From a candidate division WOR-1 bacterium RIFOXYB2_FULL_36_35 (GTDB lineage Bacteria > Margulisbacteria > WOR-1 > XYC2-FULL-46-14 > XYC2-FULL-37-10): DNA of 60,057 nt. The notes under the pieces were generated by a model. The model did no database searches and was not told where the DNA came from. It saw only the letters and a program-made list of their open reading frames with translations. Location: the NCBI GenBank assembly GCA_001771505.1, contig MEUA01000019.1, positions 1 through 60,057 of the forward strand, read 5' to 3'. The position numbers and the translations under genes were made by a program. Positions within the stretch are counted from its first letter, which is position 1. Each line of letters begins with the position of its first letter. Below are positions 15,824-25,242 of this stretch, piece by piece.

Positions 15824-16282
15824 ATGGTAGATTTCGAATTATTAAAAAAGCTCATCGAAATAGTAAAAAACGAAGATATTTCCGGAATTACTATAGAAGA
15901 TAAAGGAACAAAATACGAGATAAGGCGTGAACGAGGAGGTTTAGTCATTCCAACTGCAACAGCATCTGAAACAACAGTAAATGCTAAAAATATTACATCC
16001 GATACCATCAAAAAAGAAGATGAAAAAAATGCAGAAGAAGATTTAATCGCAATAACATCTCCAATGGTCGGTACTTTTTACGCCGCTCCATCACCTGACT
16101 CACCCCCTTTTGTAAAGGTCGGAGATCATGTATCTACGGGAAAAGTTGTCTGTATAATTGAAGCCATGAAACTTTTTAACGAGATAGAATCTGAGATTTC
16201 AGGAACAGTATTCAAAATTCTGACAGAAAACGGAAAACCCGTGGAATACGGTCAAAAATTGATGCTAATCAAAAAAGGATGA
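15824..16282 (+). CDS. accB: Biotin carboxyl carrier protein of acetyl-CoA carboxylase
   Basis: 152 residues. The N-terminal part ([20 protein letters not shown]) is typical of AccB and is followed by a flexible Thr/Ala-rich linker. The C-terminal biotinyl domain ([20 protein letters not shown]) carries the biotinylated lysine K116 in EAMK. It shuttles carboxybiotin between biotin carboxylase and carboxyltransferase for fatty-acid synthesis. AGGAGG lies before ATG 15824. An efp-accB neighbourhood is common in bacteria; accC, which often follows, is replaced here by recJ, joined through a 4-base ATGA overlap. Confidence 0.96.
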   Translation: MVDFELLKKLIEIVKNEDISGITIEDKGTKYEIRRERGGLVIPTATASETTVNAKNITSDTIKKEDEKNAEEDLIAITSPMVGTFYAAPSPDSPPFVKVGDHVSTGKVVCIIEAMKLFNEIESEISGTVFKILTENGKPVEYGQKLMLIKKG

Positions 16283-18015
16283 AAAGGTGGAACTTCTTTC
16301 CCCAAGAAGCTGAAACAAGCTACATCCTGTCAAAAGAGCTGAATGTATCCCCAATTCTTGCTCAAATCTTAATAAACAGAAAAATAACAGATTCACAAAA
16401 CGCCATGGAGTTTTTATCCCCCACCTTAATGAATCTAAAAGATCCTTTTGATATTCCAAACATAAAAAAAGGGGTGGAAAGAGTCGTTTTAGCTAAAACA
16501 AGAGGAGAAAAAGTCGTTGTCTATGGAGACTATGATGTTGATGGCGTAACAGGAACCGCGATATTAATAGAAACTCTAAAGCATATAGGAATAACTCCAT
16601 CATATTATATCCCACATCGTTATGAAGAAGGTTATTCTTTAAATATCAATGCAATAAAAAAATTAAAAGATGAAAAAGCAAACCTTATAATAACTGTAGA
16701 CTGCGGAATTTCAAGTATCACAGAAGTAAAAGAGGCAAATGCCATAGGAATAGAAATTATCATAACAGATCACCATAATGTTCCTCAACAAATACCAAAT
16801 GCTTATGCAGTTATAAATCCCAAAATGATAGAAAAAAACCATCCAAGTCGTGATCTTTCGGGTGCGGGAGTCGCTTTTAAATTTGCCTGGGCGCTCTTAA
16901 GAATTATGGGAGAGACTAAAAGTGATTTTTTAACACAGTTATTGGATTTAGCCGCGCTAGGAACAATAGCTGATGTTGTCCCTCTAACAAACGAAAACAG
17001 AATAATCGCAAAAAAAGGATTATCTATACTAAGAGAAAGAAAAAGAATAGGAACAAAAATTTTAGCTGATGTATCAGGATTGAAGCCGGAAATTTCTATA
17101 AGAGATGTAAATTTTGGTTTGGCCCCAAGGCTAAATGCCGCAGGAAGGCTTAAACACGCTTCTCTTGCAGTAAATTTACTAATATCAAAAACAATAGCAG
17201 AAGCAGAAACTTTAGCAAAAGAGCTAAATAAAGCAAACCTAAAAAGACAAGGGATAGGAGATTTAATGAACAATGAAATTCTTCAAAAAATAAAAAACAA
17301 CAATTTAGAATCAGAAAAAATCATCGTTGTTTCAGGTGAAAGTTGGCATCCAGGAGTTATTGGAATCACCGCATCAAAAATTGTCGACAAATATTATAGA
17401 CCTGTTATATTAATAAGCGTAAACCAAGGGACAGGAAGAGGATCTGCAAGGTCTATCGACAATTTTAATATATTTAAATTATTAGAATCATGTAAAGAGC
17501 TTTTTGTGGATTTTGGTGGACATGAAGCTGCCGCAGGTTTTGTAATTCTTCCAGAAAACATTCCTATATTAAAAGATAAAATTTATAAAGAGGTCTTTAA
17601 CTTAAAAATAGAATATGATCCAAAAATAAATATTGAAACAACAATTCTCCCGGAACAAATAACTTTAAGTTTAATAGAAGAGCTAAAATTGTTGGGTCCC
17701 CATGGTCAGGCAAATCCAATCCCTGTTTTTTCAAGCCACAACCTCAAAATTAGAGAGGGTAAAGTTGTAGGAAGCAATGAAAATCATTTAAAGCTAAAAC
17801 TTTCAAACGGAAAAACAAATCTTGAAGCAATAGGCTTTGGTTTCGGAAAGATGAAAGAGACCATAGACTTTAATTTATCACATGATTTTGCCTACTTACT
17901 GGAATCAAACGAATGGAACGGAATAGAATCTGCTCAGCTTAATCTGGTAGATGTAAAACACTCAAACCAAACATCTTATTCAACTGTAACAGATTTAGCC
18001 AGATTTCTAGGCTGA
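16279..18015 (+). CDS. recJ: Single-stranded-DNA 5'-3' exonuclease RecJ
   Basis: 578 residues. DHH phosphoesterase motifs are visible: [41 protein letters not shown], and in the DHHA1 part [14 protein letters not shown] and [12 protein letters not shown]-terminal OB-type domain follows. RecJ degrades 5' ends in recombination and mismatch or base-excision repair. It starts within the accB stop (ATGA). The last 40 bases are antisense to the end of glmS, so the C-terminus [12 protein letters not shown] is the antisense reading of the conserved GlmS tail and is probably not functionally selected in RecJ. Confidence 0.95.
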   Translation: MKRWNFFPQEAETSYILSKELNVSPILAQILINRKITDSQNAMEFLSPTLMNLKDPFDIPNIKKGVERVVLAKTRGEKVVVYGDYDVDGVTGTAILIETLKHIGITPSYYIPHRYEEGYSLNINAIKKLKDEKANLIITVDCGISSITEVKEANAIGIEIIITDHHNVPQQIPNAYAVINPKMIEKNHPSRDLSGAGVAFKFAWALLRIMGETKSDFLTQLLDLAALGTIADVVPLTNENRIIAKKGLSILRERKRIGTKILADVSGLKPEISIRDVNFGLAPRLNAAGRLKHASLAVNLLISKTIAEAETLAKELNKANLKRQGIGDLMNNEILQKIKNNNLESEKIIVVSGESWHPGVIGITASKIVDKYYRPVILISVNQGTGRGSARSIDNFNIFKLLESCKELFVDFGGHEAAAGFVILPENIPILKDKIYKEVFNLKIEYDPKINIETTILPEQITLSLIEELKLLGPHGQANPIPVFSSHNLKIREGKVVGSNENHLKLKLSNGKTNLEAIGFGFGKMKETIDFNLSHDFAYLLESNEWNGIESAQLNLVDVKHSNQTSYSTVTDLARFLG

Positions 18016-19814
18016 TCAACATGACAACCCCGTTTAACAGCTATATAATAAGCCAGTAATTGCAAAGGAACAACAGCAAGAATAGAAGATAAAGCTTCAG
18101 TTGTTACAGGAACAGGAATAACCTCATCGGCTTTTTCTGTTGCATCCTGATCTCCCTCTGAAACAACAGAAATTACTTTTCCTCCACGAGCTTTAACCTC
18201 TTCAATATTTCCCAAAACCTTCTCATATCGCCGGCCCTGAAGAGCCAAAACAATAACAGGCATATTTTTATCAATTAAAGCTATAGGGCCATGTTTCATT
18301 TCTGCTGCAGGATATCCTTCCGCATGAACATAGGATATCTCTTTTAATTTCAATGCCCCTTCCAAAGCAACAGGGAAACCTTTGCCACGACCTAAAAACA
18401 AAACGTTATTAGCCTTATAAAACCTGCCAGCAATTTTCTCTATATCTTTTTCTTTGAGGAGAACTCTCTCAAGTTTATCAGGAATCTCAATAAGATCAGA
18501 AATCATTTTTTTAACTTCACTTAAAGGAATAGTCTTCTTTTTTTTTGCAAGAAATAACGTAAATAAATAAATAATTGTTAATTGGGTGGTAAAAGCCTTT
18601 GTAGAAGCAACTCCTATTTCCGGACCCGCATACGTATAGATTACTCCATGAGATTCTCTTGCAATACTTGAACCAACAACATTGCAAATGCTTATAACTT
18701 TTGCCCCTTGAGCCTTTGCTTCCCAAATCGCTCCCAGCGTGTCTGCGGTCTCTCCAGATTGAGAAATTGCTATCACCAGGGTATTTTCATCAACAATAGG
18801 ATGCCTGTATCTAAACTCTGCGGCATATTCAACCTCAGCAGGAATTTTTATAAACTGTTCAATTAAATATTCGCCGATTAATCCGGCATGCCATGAGGTT
18901 CCGCAAGCAGTAAATACAACTCTATTTATTTTTCGCGCCTCTTCTTCTGTGAAGTTTAGTTCATCAAAATGAATAAAAGAAGACTCAATTTTCACACGGC
19001 CACAAACGGTATCTCTAATGGCTTTCGGTTGCTCATGAATTTCTTTAAGCATAAAGTGAGCGTATCCACCCTTTTCCGCGGATTCCGGATCCCAAGAAAC
19101 GAGGGTGATCTCTTTTTTTACTTCATCACCTTTTAAAGATTGAATTTTTATGTCATATCCGGTAAGAGTCGCAATTTCAAGATCATTTAAATATATAATT
19201 TGACCTGTATACTTAAGCATTGCAGGGATATCAGAAGAGACAAAAGCTTCTCCTTCTTTAACCCCTATAATCAAAGGACTTCCTTTTCTTGCAACAACTA
19301 TTTTATTTGGCTCCTTTTGAGATATAACAGCAATAGCATAGGAGCCTGTTATTTCATTAAGAGTTTTTCTAATGGCATCTTCAAGCGATATCCCTTTTTT
19401 GCTTAAGTGTTTTTCAATTAAATGGGCTATAACTTCAGTATCGGTGGTTGAAGTAAAATGATGTCCTTCTTCGGAAAGGGTTCGTCTAATTTGAAGATAA
19501 TTTTCAACTATTCCATTATGAACAACGGCAAGAGTCCCCTTACAATCAGAATGCGGATGGCTATTTTCATCAGAAGGCCTACCATGTGTCGCCCACCGTG
19601 TATGACCTATCCCTATTTTCCCTCCGATAGGTTTCTTTCTGAGCTCTTCTTCAAGTTGGTCGATTTTACCAAGACATTTTGTAGAAAAAAGACGACCATT
19701 ATCAATAGTTGCAATGCCTGCTGAATCATAACCGCGATATTCAAGCTTTTTTAGTCCTGAAACTAAAAAGGGTATCGCTTCTCTAGTCCCTATGTATCCA
19801 AAAATTCCACACAT
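17976..19814 (-). CDS. glmS: Glutamine-fructose-6-phosphate aminotransferase (isomerizing)
   Basis: 612 residues, the usual size. The glutaminase domain starts with the nucleophile C2 (MCGIFGYIG) and contains GHTRWATHG. The two SIS isomerase domains contain ACGTSWHAG, ISQSGETADT, STKAFTTQ and the tail [13 protein letters not shown]. It makes glucosamine-6-phosphate for peptidoglycan and lipopolysaccharide. It lies 13 bases after a solute-binding lipoprotein gene on the same strand, too short a gap for a glmS ribozyme. Its 3' end overlaps recJ by 40 bases tail to tail. Confidence 0.97.
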   Translation of the reverse strand: MCGIFGYIGTREAIPFLVSGLKKLEYRGYDSAGIATIDNGRLFSTKCLGKIDQLEEELRKKPIGGKIGIGHTRWATHGRPSDENSHPHSDCKGTLAVVHNGIVENYLQIRRTLSEEGHHFTSTTDTEVIAHLIEKHLSKKGISLEDAIRKTLNEITGSYAIAVISQKEPNKIVVARKGSPLIIGVKEGEAFVSSDIPAMLKYTGQIIYLNDLEIATLTGYDIKIQSLKGDEVKKEITLVSWDPESAEKGGYAHFMLKEIHEQPKAIRDTVCGRVKIESSFIHFDELNFTEEEARKINRVVFTACGTSWHAGLIGEYLIEQFIKIPAEVEYAAEFRYRHPIVDENTLVIAISQSGETADTLGAIWEAKAQGAKVISICNVVGSSIARESHGVIYTYAGPEIGVASTKAFTTQLTIIYLFTLFLAKKKKTIPLSEVKKMISDLIEIPDKLERVLLKEKDIEKIAGRFYKANNVLFLGRGKGFPVALEGALKLKEISYVHAEGYPAAEMKHGPIALIDKNMPVIVLALQGRRYEKVLGNIEEVKARGGKVISVVSEGDQDATEKADEVIPVPVTTEALSSILAVVPLQLLAYYIAVKRGCHVDQPRNLAKSVTVE

Positions 19815-19827
19815 GAAAACTCCTAGG

Positions 19828-21168
19828 TTACTGACCTTGACTCAAAACAGCTTCCATTTCACTTTTTGCAAGGTCTAGTTGTTTCTGAACTTCTTCTTTA
19901 TTTATTTCTTTTTCGTTACCTGTAACATAATCCCAAAGAATACCAAAACGACGGGTAAGGATCGGTTCAAGCATCCCCCAGGCAGGTATACAAGGATACG
20001 CCCTACCATACAAAATAGACTCTTTAAAGATTTTGCGAGCCGGATCAACAGAAAAATACGGATGATCAAATACTTTTTTATAAGCCGGAAGAAACCCACA
20101 AGCTTTAGTATAGGCAAGTTGAGCATTGGTATCACTTGTTAGATATTTTACAACTTTCCATGCCGCCTCTTTATTTTTAGACGCTTTAAATATTGCAAGA
20201 TTACTCCCTCCAACAAAAGTAAACCTGCCATTTCCTCCTTTAGGATATGGAAGTACTCCAAAATTTCTTGCAGTCACAGAGTCAGAAGCGCCTCCCTGGG
20301 ACGGAGGAGTTGTTAATGTTTTTACTTCATATGGGCCGTCAAAATATACAGCAACAGAACCATTATTAAAATGTGAACTTACTTGTGCAGTATTAAATTC
20401 AAGAAATTCTTTAGGAACCAGTCCTGTTTTAAATAAATTCACATAAAAAGTTACCCCTTCCAATGCTTGAGAAGTATTAATAATCGAAGTTGTTAAATCT
20501 TTAGCCAAGAAATCACCACCTGCACCCCAAATCCAGGGAGAAAGATTATGCACAACATTCCAATCATTTTTTCCTGGCATTCCAAACGGAGCAATTTCAA
20601 GCCCTTCTATAGTAAGGTTTGCATCCTTTATCTTTTGTAATGATTCTTTAAAAGAATTCCATGTGTCAAAATCTTTAGGCGTAAGCCCAACTTTTTTTAA
20701 GACATCGGTACGATAATATAAAGCTCGCGCATCAACAATCCAAGGGATTGCAGTTGTTTTACCGCTTCCAAGAATTCCACTAGTTGCCCATGCTGCAGGG
20801 ACAAAAGCATCTTTGCCCCCAAGCTCAGAAACTTTATCGCTAACTTCCCACAAAGCTCCCATTCCGGAAATAGAACCGACCCAAGTCGAACCCAATTGAA
20901 CTATATCAGGAGTATCGCCAGAAGTTGCTGCAGTTGTTATCTTTGTCCAGGCAGCTCCCCAATCAAGAACTGTAACATTAACCTTTATTTTTGGATTGGC
21001 ATCTTCAAAAGATTTTAAAACTTCTCTTATATCGTTTGCTGGCTCAAGAGAATTAGGCATCATCCACATTTTAACGGTAACAATATCATCCTTCTTGCTA
21101 GAATTATCACAAGAAACCAACGCAAAAGAAAAAAGGCAAAGAAAAAATAAAACTATAAATTTACGCAT
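19828..21168 (-). CDS. Extracellular solute-binding lipoprotein (ABC sugar-type)
   Basis: 446 residues from ATG 21168, chosen because AAGGAG lies just upstream; an ATG eight codons earlier lacks this. A lipoprotein signal ends LVSC with C20 as the lipidated residue. The mature part looks like SBP_bac_1 sugar receptors: VTVKMWMMPNS, FEDANPKIKVNVTVLDW, SGDTPDIVQLGSTWV, and DGPYEV. A TATAAT-like box (21184-21189) lies close upstream. No permease or ATPase genes are near, so the transporter partners must be elsewhere. It directly precedes glmS, hinting at an amino-sugar or hexose ligand (inference). Confidence 0.9.
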   Translation of the reverse strand: MRKFIVLFFLCLFSFALVSCDNSSKKDDIVTVKMWMMPNSLEPANDIREVLKSFEDANPKIKVNVTVLDWGAAWTKITTAATSGDTPDIVQLGSTWVGSISGMGALWEVSDKVSELGGKDAFVPAAWATSGILGSGKTTAIPWIVDARALYYRTDVLKKVGLTPKDFDTWNSFKESLQKIKDANLTIEGLEIAPFGMPGKNDWNVVHNLSPWIWGAGGDFLAKDLTTSIINTSQALEGVTFYVNLFKTGLVPKEFLEFNTAQVSSHFNNGSVAVYFDGPYEVKTLTTPPSQGGASDSVTARNFGVLPYPKGGNGRFTFVGGSNLAIFKASKNKEAAWKVVKYLTSDTNAQLAYTKACGFLPAYKKVFDHPYFSVDPARKIFKESILYGRAYPCIPAWGMLEPILTRRFGILWDYVTGNEKEINKEEVQKQLDLAKSEMEAVLSQGQ

Positions 21169-21311
21169 ACTAATCTCCTTTTCATTATACAAAACACACC
21201 CCTAATAGTATTAACCCCAATATTTTATGATTATATCATTTACTAGAAAGGCATTCAATCAATAGCTTAGCATTTGCCCCTCACACATGGAATGCCCGGC
21301 AGCTCCGCCGC

Positions 21312-21341
21312 TTGACTTTAAAATCTAAAAAGCTATATAAT
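21312..21341 (+). promoter_or_regulatory. Strong promoter with leaderless GTG start
   Basis: -35 TTGACT (21312-21317), 18-base spacer, perfect -10 TATAAT (21336-21341), then 6 bases to the GTG at 21348. This places the transcription start on the G of the start codon and is the clearest leaderless arrangement in the window. Confidence 0.7.
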
Positions 21342-21347
21342 TAACTA

Positions 21348-21698
21348 GTGTTTAAAAACTTAACAGATTTTGCATATAAAAGAACTGCAATTGAAGCCTT
21401 AGGATTTTATTTGGCTTATCTTGTTCTAATCATTGTTGCAAGCATAGTAGGAGGCTCTATAATGGGCTTATTAGGAATAATAGACACAAAAACAGCCTTT
21501 AACTTAGGCACTATATTGGCAATAGTTGCATCTCTTACAATCTCTTTTGCAATTATTAAAAGAAAAAACCACATGGACAACTTTAGCTACATCTTGCTCG
21601 CGCTGCTATCAGGAATATTAGCTTTGATCGGAGAGTCAATCTTAGGTTTAATCCCCGCAGCAATTCTAACAACAAGATCAGAAAAGACTTCACAATAA
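21348..21698 (+). CDS. Small integral membrane protein, function unknown
   Basis: 116 residues with three or four hydrophobic segments: GFYLAYLVLIIVASIVGGSI, a second around FNLGTILAIVASLTISFAII, and a third around YILLALLSGILALIGESILG. Basic residues (KRKNH) lie between the second and third segments. The GTG start is fixed by the promoter, which leaves no leader. It stands alone between two minus-strand genes. I do not recognise the family. Confidence 0.65.
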   Translation: MFKNLTDFAYKRTAIEALGFYLAYLVLIIVASIVGGSIMGLLGIIDTKTAFNLGTILAIVASLTISFAIIKRKNHMDNFSYILLALLSGILALIGESILGLIPAAILTTRSEKTSQ

Positions 21699-21704
21699 AA
21701 ACAA

Positions 21705-22580
21705 TCAAAATTTAAAATTTAAGCAATCTTCAATGTCTTTAAGTACTTGTTCTCTTAATAAATTACTGTTTGGAAATTTAATTTCATTTCTAAGACGCTT
21801 AAATAAATGAATTTCTAAGATTTTACCATACAAATCCCCATGAAATTTTGGGATAAAAACTTCAACAGAGGGAATATTTATTCCAAATGTCGGACAAATA
21901 CCAATATTTACAAGGCAAGGTCTGTGCCATACGATACCGATATAAACCCCATGCACAGGAATCAATTTATCTGTATCAATCAATAAATTTGCAGTCGGGA
22001 ATCCTAATTTTCTTCCTTTTCCGCTCCCTTTTACTACTCTTCCGCTTAAGTTATAAGGATGCCCTAACAAAGTAAGCGCTTTTCTAAAACGACCATTATC
22101 TAAAAGTTCACGGATAAAACTTGATTTTATAACAGCTTCGTCCGTTTTAAAAGGCTTGACCATTTTTACGATAAACCCATACTTTTCTCCAAATCTTCTC
22201 AGCTCTTTTACTCTTCCGCACCTGTTTTTTCCGAAAGAATAATCATATCCTACAAAAACAATAGCGCCTTTCAACTCACAAACAATATGTTTTTCTATAA
22301 ATTCTTCACATTCAAGCTCTCGAAGTCTTTTATTAAATTTAAGAACCTTAACTTCGTCAACACCTAACTTTTTTATCATAGCTATTCGTTCTTCAAGTGT
22401 TGTCAAAAGTTTAATTTTATTTTTACCAAAAATAAATTGTTGTGGATGAGGATCAAAAGTTGTCGCAAAACATCTTAGTTGATTGCGCTTTGCATAAGAG
22501 ACCGCATCTTTTATAATTCTTTGATGCCCAAGGTGTACCCCGTCAAAAGTCCCAAGAATTACTACATTCTTAGAGGACAT
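21705..22580 (-). CDS. ribF: Bifunctional riboflavin kinase / FAD synthetase
   Basis: 291 residues. The N-terminal nucleotidyltransferase domain shows GTFDGVHLGHQ and TTFDPHP, then VGYDYSFGKNR and IKSSFIRELL. The C-terminal kinase domain shows GHPYNLSGRVVKGSGKGRKL followed by GFPTANL, and GVYIGI. It phosphorylates riboflavin to FMN and adenylates FMN to FAD. It starts 12 bases after the aminotransferase gene with no ribosome-binding site, so it probably depends on translational coupling. No FMN riboswitch can be fitted in such a short gap. Confidence 0.95.
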   Translation of the reverse strand: MSSKNVVILGTFDGVHLGHQRIIKDAVSYAKRNQLRCFATTFDPHPQQFIFGKNKIKLLTTLEERIAMIKKLGVDEVKVLKFNKRLRELECEEFIEKHIVCELKGAIVFVGYDYSFGKNRCGRVKELRRFGEKYGFIVKMVKPFKTDEAVIKSSFIRELLDNGRFRKALTLLGHPYNLSGRVVKGSGKGRKLGFPTANLLIDTDKLIPVHGVYIGIVWHRPCLVNIGICPTFGINIPSVEVFIPKFHGDLYGKILEIHLFKRLRNEIKFPNSNLLREQVLKDIEDCLNFKF

Positions 22581-22592
22581 TGTGGTATAAAA

Positions 22593-23744
22593 TTACAACA
22601 GCCCCATAGCTGCTTTAACACCAGCTCCAAAATCAGTCTTTGCGCCAAGACGCTTAAATAAAACCTCAAGCGCCGCAAAAGCTGATATAATATCAAGCGA
22701 ATCAACATACCCTAAATGCCCAAGTCTAAAGATTTTACCTTTAAGTTCCGATTGACCAGGCGCCACTTCAATATTAAAATCTTCTCGCATAAGTTTTCTT
22801 ACCTCTTCACCGTCAATCCCATCCGGTGGATAAATTGCAGTCACGGCGGGAGAAGCGCAGGAATCATCAGCCAAAAGCTTTAATCCAAGCGCTTTGGATG
22901 CTGTACGCACAAGATCACGGTTTTCTCCATGCCTTGCAAATACATTTTCGCGTCCCTCTTCCCTTAGCATTGTAAGGCCTTCTCTCATGCCAAAAATCAA
23001 TGATTCAGGCGGAGTTGTATAAGTATGTCCTTTAGGAGCTTGTTCTTTCATAAGTCCAAAATCAAAATAATGTTTTGAACACTTAGATGTTTCATAAGCT
23101 TTCCATGCCCGCTTAGAAATAGAAACAGCAGCAACCCCAGGTGGCACCATAAAAGCTTTTTGAGACCCGGAAACAACAACATCAAGTTCCCAATTATCGG
23201 TCTGTAAAGGGGCAGCCATCATGCCAGATACAGCATCTACAATTATCAAAGCATCACCTTGTACATTGCGTACTGTTTTTGCTAAAAGCTCTACATCATT
23301 TATAACTCCCGTAGATGTTTCATTTTGTTGCATAAAAACAGCTTTAACCTGCTCTTTTTTAAGCTCGTTTTTTAAAGTTTCGGCGTCTGCAGCCCTTCCT
23401 CTTTCAAACTTTACATCTTTTACATCAACACCATAAGCTCTACAAATTTTAACAAAGCGAGACCCAAAATTCCCAATATTTAAGACAATAACCTTATCTC
23501 CGGGAGACAAAGTATTTACAACTGCAACTTCCATTCCGCCGGTTCCCGAACAAGGATAAACAAAAATATCATTTTTTGTTTCATATGCCCAGCGAAGAAG
23601 TTCCATCACATCTTTCATAACAGCAGAAAAAAGGGGCCCACGATGGCCAATCATACCTCTATTCATGGCAGCAAGGACTCTTTCCGGAATAGGGGTTGGA
23701 CCAGGAATCATAAGGCTATATTTTATCTGCTTTCTTTTTGACAT
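22593..23744 (-). CDS. Class V aminotransferase (alanine-glyoxylate / serine-pyruvate type)
   Basis: 383 residues. It has the fold-type I PLP pattern of the AGXT family: an N-terminal MIPGPTPIPERVLAAM, SGTGGMEVAVVN, the Asp in IIVDAVSGMM and the Schiff-base lysine K196 in SGSQKAFMVPPG. Such enzymes interconvert alanine, serine, glyoxylate and pyruvate, and in many deep-branching bacteria supply serine or glycine. AAAGGAG precedes ATG 23744. It is first in a two-gene unit with ribF. The exact substrate pair cannot be fixed from sequence. Confidence 0.9.
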   Translation of the reverse strand: MSKRKQIKYSLMIPGPTPIPERVLAAMNRGMIGHRGPLFSAVMKDVMELLRWAYETKNDIFVYPCSGTGGMEVAVVNTLSPGDKVIVLNIGNFGSRFVKICRAYGVDVKDVKFERGRAADAETLKNELKKEQVKAVFMQQNETSTGVINDVELLAKTVRNVQGDALIIVDAVSGMMAAPLQTDNWELDVVVSGSQKAFMVPPGVAAVSISKRAWKAYETSKCSKHYFDFGLMKEQAPKGHTYTTPPESLIFGMREGLTMLREEGRENVFARHGENRDLVRTASKALGLKLLADDSCASPAVTAIYPPDGIDGEEVRKLMREDFNIEVAPGQSELKGKIFRLGHLGYVDSLDIISAFAALEVLFKRLGAKTDFGAGVKAAMGLL

Positions 23745-23771
23745 AATATATACTCCTTTACTTATTTAAAG

Positions 23772-23807
23772 AATCAGAGGCGAGCATTTTAATTCTCGCC
23801 TCTGATT
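23772..23807 (-). terminator. Intrinsic terminator of the ribosomal super-operon
   Basis: A perfect 13-bp stem, AATCAGAGGCGAG (23772-23784) against CTCGCCTCTGATT (23795-23807), with a 10-base loop, 30 bases downstream of rpsI. On the minus strand it is followed by a T-rich stretch. It closes the 29-kb transcription unit and separates it from the aminotransferase gene. Confidence 0.85.
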
Positions 23808-23836
23808 TATAACTTAAAGTCGATTATATCAAAAAT

Positions 23837-24385
23837 TTATCGTTTTGTATATTGGAAAGCTTTCCTTGCTTTTTTGAGTCCATATTTTTTACGTTCTTTC
23901 ATGCGCGGATCTCTTTTTAATAAATCAAGAGGTCGAAGAATTTTACGTAAATCAAAGCTAAACTCAACCAAAGCTCTCGCAATACCAAGTCTAACAGCAT
24001 CTGCCTGCGCCGAAACCCCTCCTCCGCTTACTTTAGCAGAAATATCAAAACTCTCAACCAAATTTGTCTCTTTAAGTGGAGAAAGAATATTAGAAAGCAG
24101 CACAGCTCTATTACAAAAATATTTTTCATAAGGGAGTGAATTAACATAAATTTTCCCTGATCCTTTTAATATACTAACAGAAGCAATAGCTGTTTTTCTT
24201 CTACCTGTCCCTATAAATGTCTCCCCTCCAATTTTAGCTTCAACAGGTGATTGAAGCTCTTTAACATAAGAAGATTTCAACTCAGATCCCTTTTGTTCTT
24301 CAGGTTTCTCTTCCTTTTTAACATTGATTGCCTTTTTTTTCTCAATTACCGGGGTCTTCTTTTTTATTTGTTTTTTTTCAGACAT
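23837..24385 (-). CDS. rpsI: Ribosomal protein uS9 with a long charged N-terminal extension
   Basis: 182 residues, about 50 more than usual. The core begins near residue 55 with FIGTGRRKTAIASV and ends in RKAFQYTKR, matching the conserved basic C-terminal tail that contacts P-site tRNA. The extra N-terminal part is rich in Lys and Glu (EKKQIKKKTP, EEKPEEQKG) and probably disordered. It is the last gene of the super-operon, 14 bases after rplM, and is followed by the terminator hairpin. Confidence 0.96.
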   Translation of the reverse strand: MSEKKQIKKKTPVIEKKKAINVKKEEKPEEQKGSELKSSYVKELQSPVEAKIGGETFIGTGRRKTAIASVSILKGSGKIYVNSLPYEKYFCNRAVLLSNILSPLKETNLVESFDISAKVSGGGVSAQADAVRLGIARALVEFSFDLRKILRPLDLLKRDPRMKERKKYGLKKARKAFQYTKR

Positions 24386-24399
24386 ATCTCCTCCCCAAA

Positions 24400-24825
24400 T
24401 TAAATATCTAAAACTTTACCAGAAACTTCTTTGATTTCCGGATAAATTGTAAGCTTTTTTATCATCTTTCTGCCCAGGGGTCCTTTTGGCAACATCCCTT
24501 TTACTGCAAACCACAATAAACGCCTCGGATCACGCTGCCGAACAACACGCAAAGACAACAACTTATCCCCTCTAGGGTATCCAGAATGAGAAAAATACAA
24601 CTTTTCATCCTCTTTTTTCCCTGAAACTTTTATGTATTTTGCATTCAAAATAATGACCTTATCACCAACATCAACGTGGGGGGTATATAAAGGTTTATGT
24701 TTTCCTCTTAAGATATGTGCTATTTTCGCAGCTACTCTTCCTAAGATTTTATTCTTTACATCCACAACATATATCTCTCTTTTTACATCTTTTCCTTTCA
24801 TCGAAAAAGTTTTGCCTTTATTCAT
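24400..24825 (-). CDS. rplM: Ribosomal protein uL13
   Basis: 141 residues from ATG 24825, preceded by GAGAGGA; a GTG/ATG seven codons earlier lacks such a site. Typical uL13 stretches are [27 protein letters not shown] and [16 protein letters not shown]. It is an early-assembling large-subunit protein that can bind its own mRNA in some bacteria. It pairs with rpsI, as in nearly all bacteria, and here the pair is attached directly behind rplQ. Confidence 0.97.
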   Translation of the reverse strand: MNKGKTFSMKGKDVKREIYVVDVKNKILGRVAAKIAHILRGKHKPLYTPHVDVGDKVIILNAKYIKVSGKKEDEKLYFSHSGYPRGDKLLSLRVVRQRDPRRLLWFAVKGMLPKGPLGRKMIKKLTIYPEIKEVSGKVLDI

Positions 24826-24894
24826 CTTTTTTTCCTCTCTAATCAATTATTTATTAAATCATACTATAACTAATCCAACAGTTGTTTATGAAGT

Positions 24895-25242
24895 TTAGGT
24901 AAATTCAATCAATACCAAAGGAGCTGCATCCCCGCGACGCACTCCAATTTTCGTCAATCGAGTATACCCTCCATTTTTATCTGAAAAACCAGAAGAAATC
25001 TCTTCCAATTTTTTAACTAATGTCCTATTCTTTAATGTTTGATAAATTTTTCTTCGTGCAGCAAGTGTTTTCTTCTTCCCCAGTGTAATCAGCTTCTCTG
25101 TCATTTTACCTATCTCTTTACCACGGGTAACCGTTGTCTTAATTTTTCCATATTGTATAAGAGAAGCAACTCCACCTCTTAACAAAGCTAAACGCTGATC
25201 TGTTGGCCTACTAAGTTTTTTTAACTTATATTTGTGCCTCAT
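24895..25242 (-). CDS. rplQ: Ribosomal protein bL17
   Basis: 115 residues, starting MRHKYKLKKLSRPTDQR, the standard bL17 N-terminus, and ending with GVRRGDAAPLVLIEFT. GGAG precedes the ATG, which lies inside the 3' end of rpoA (17-base overlap). bL17 sits near the exit tunnel of the large subunit. The order rpoA-rplQ-rplM-rpsI resembles cyanobacteria except that truA is not inserted. Confidence 0.97.
   Translation of the reverse strand: MRHKYKLKKLSRPTDQRLALLRGGVASLIQYGKIKTTVTRGKEIGKMTEKLITLGKKKTLAARRKIYQTLKNRTLVKKLEEISSGFSDKNGGYTRLTKIGVRRGDAAPLVLIEFT

Noticed and set aside
19815-19827. glmS ribozyme upstream of glmS
   Set aside because: Only 13 bases separate glmS from the preceding gene, far too few for the ribozyme.
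22581-22592. FMN riboswitch before ribF
   Set aside because: The gap to the upstream gene is 12 bases and the unit's leader shows no recognisable FMN aptamer.
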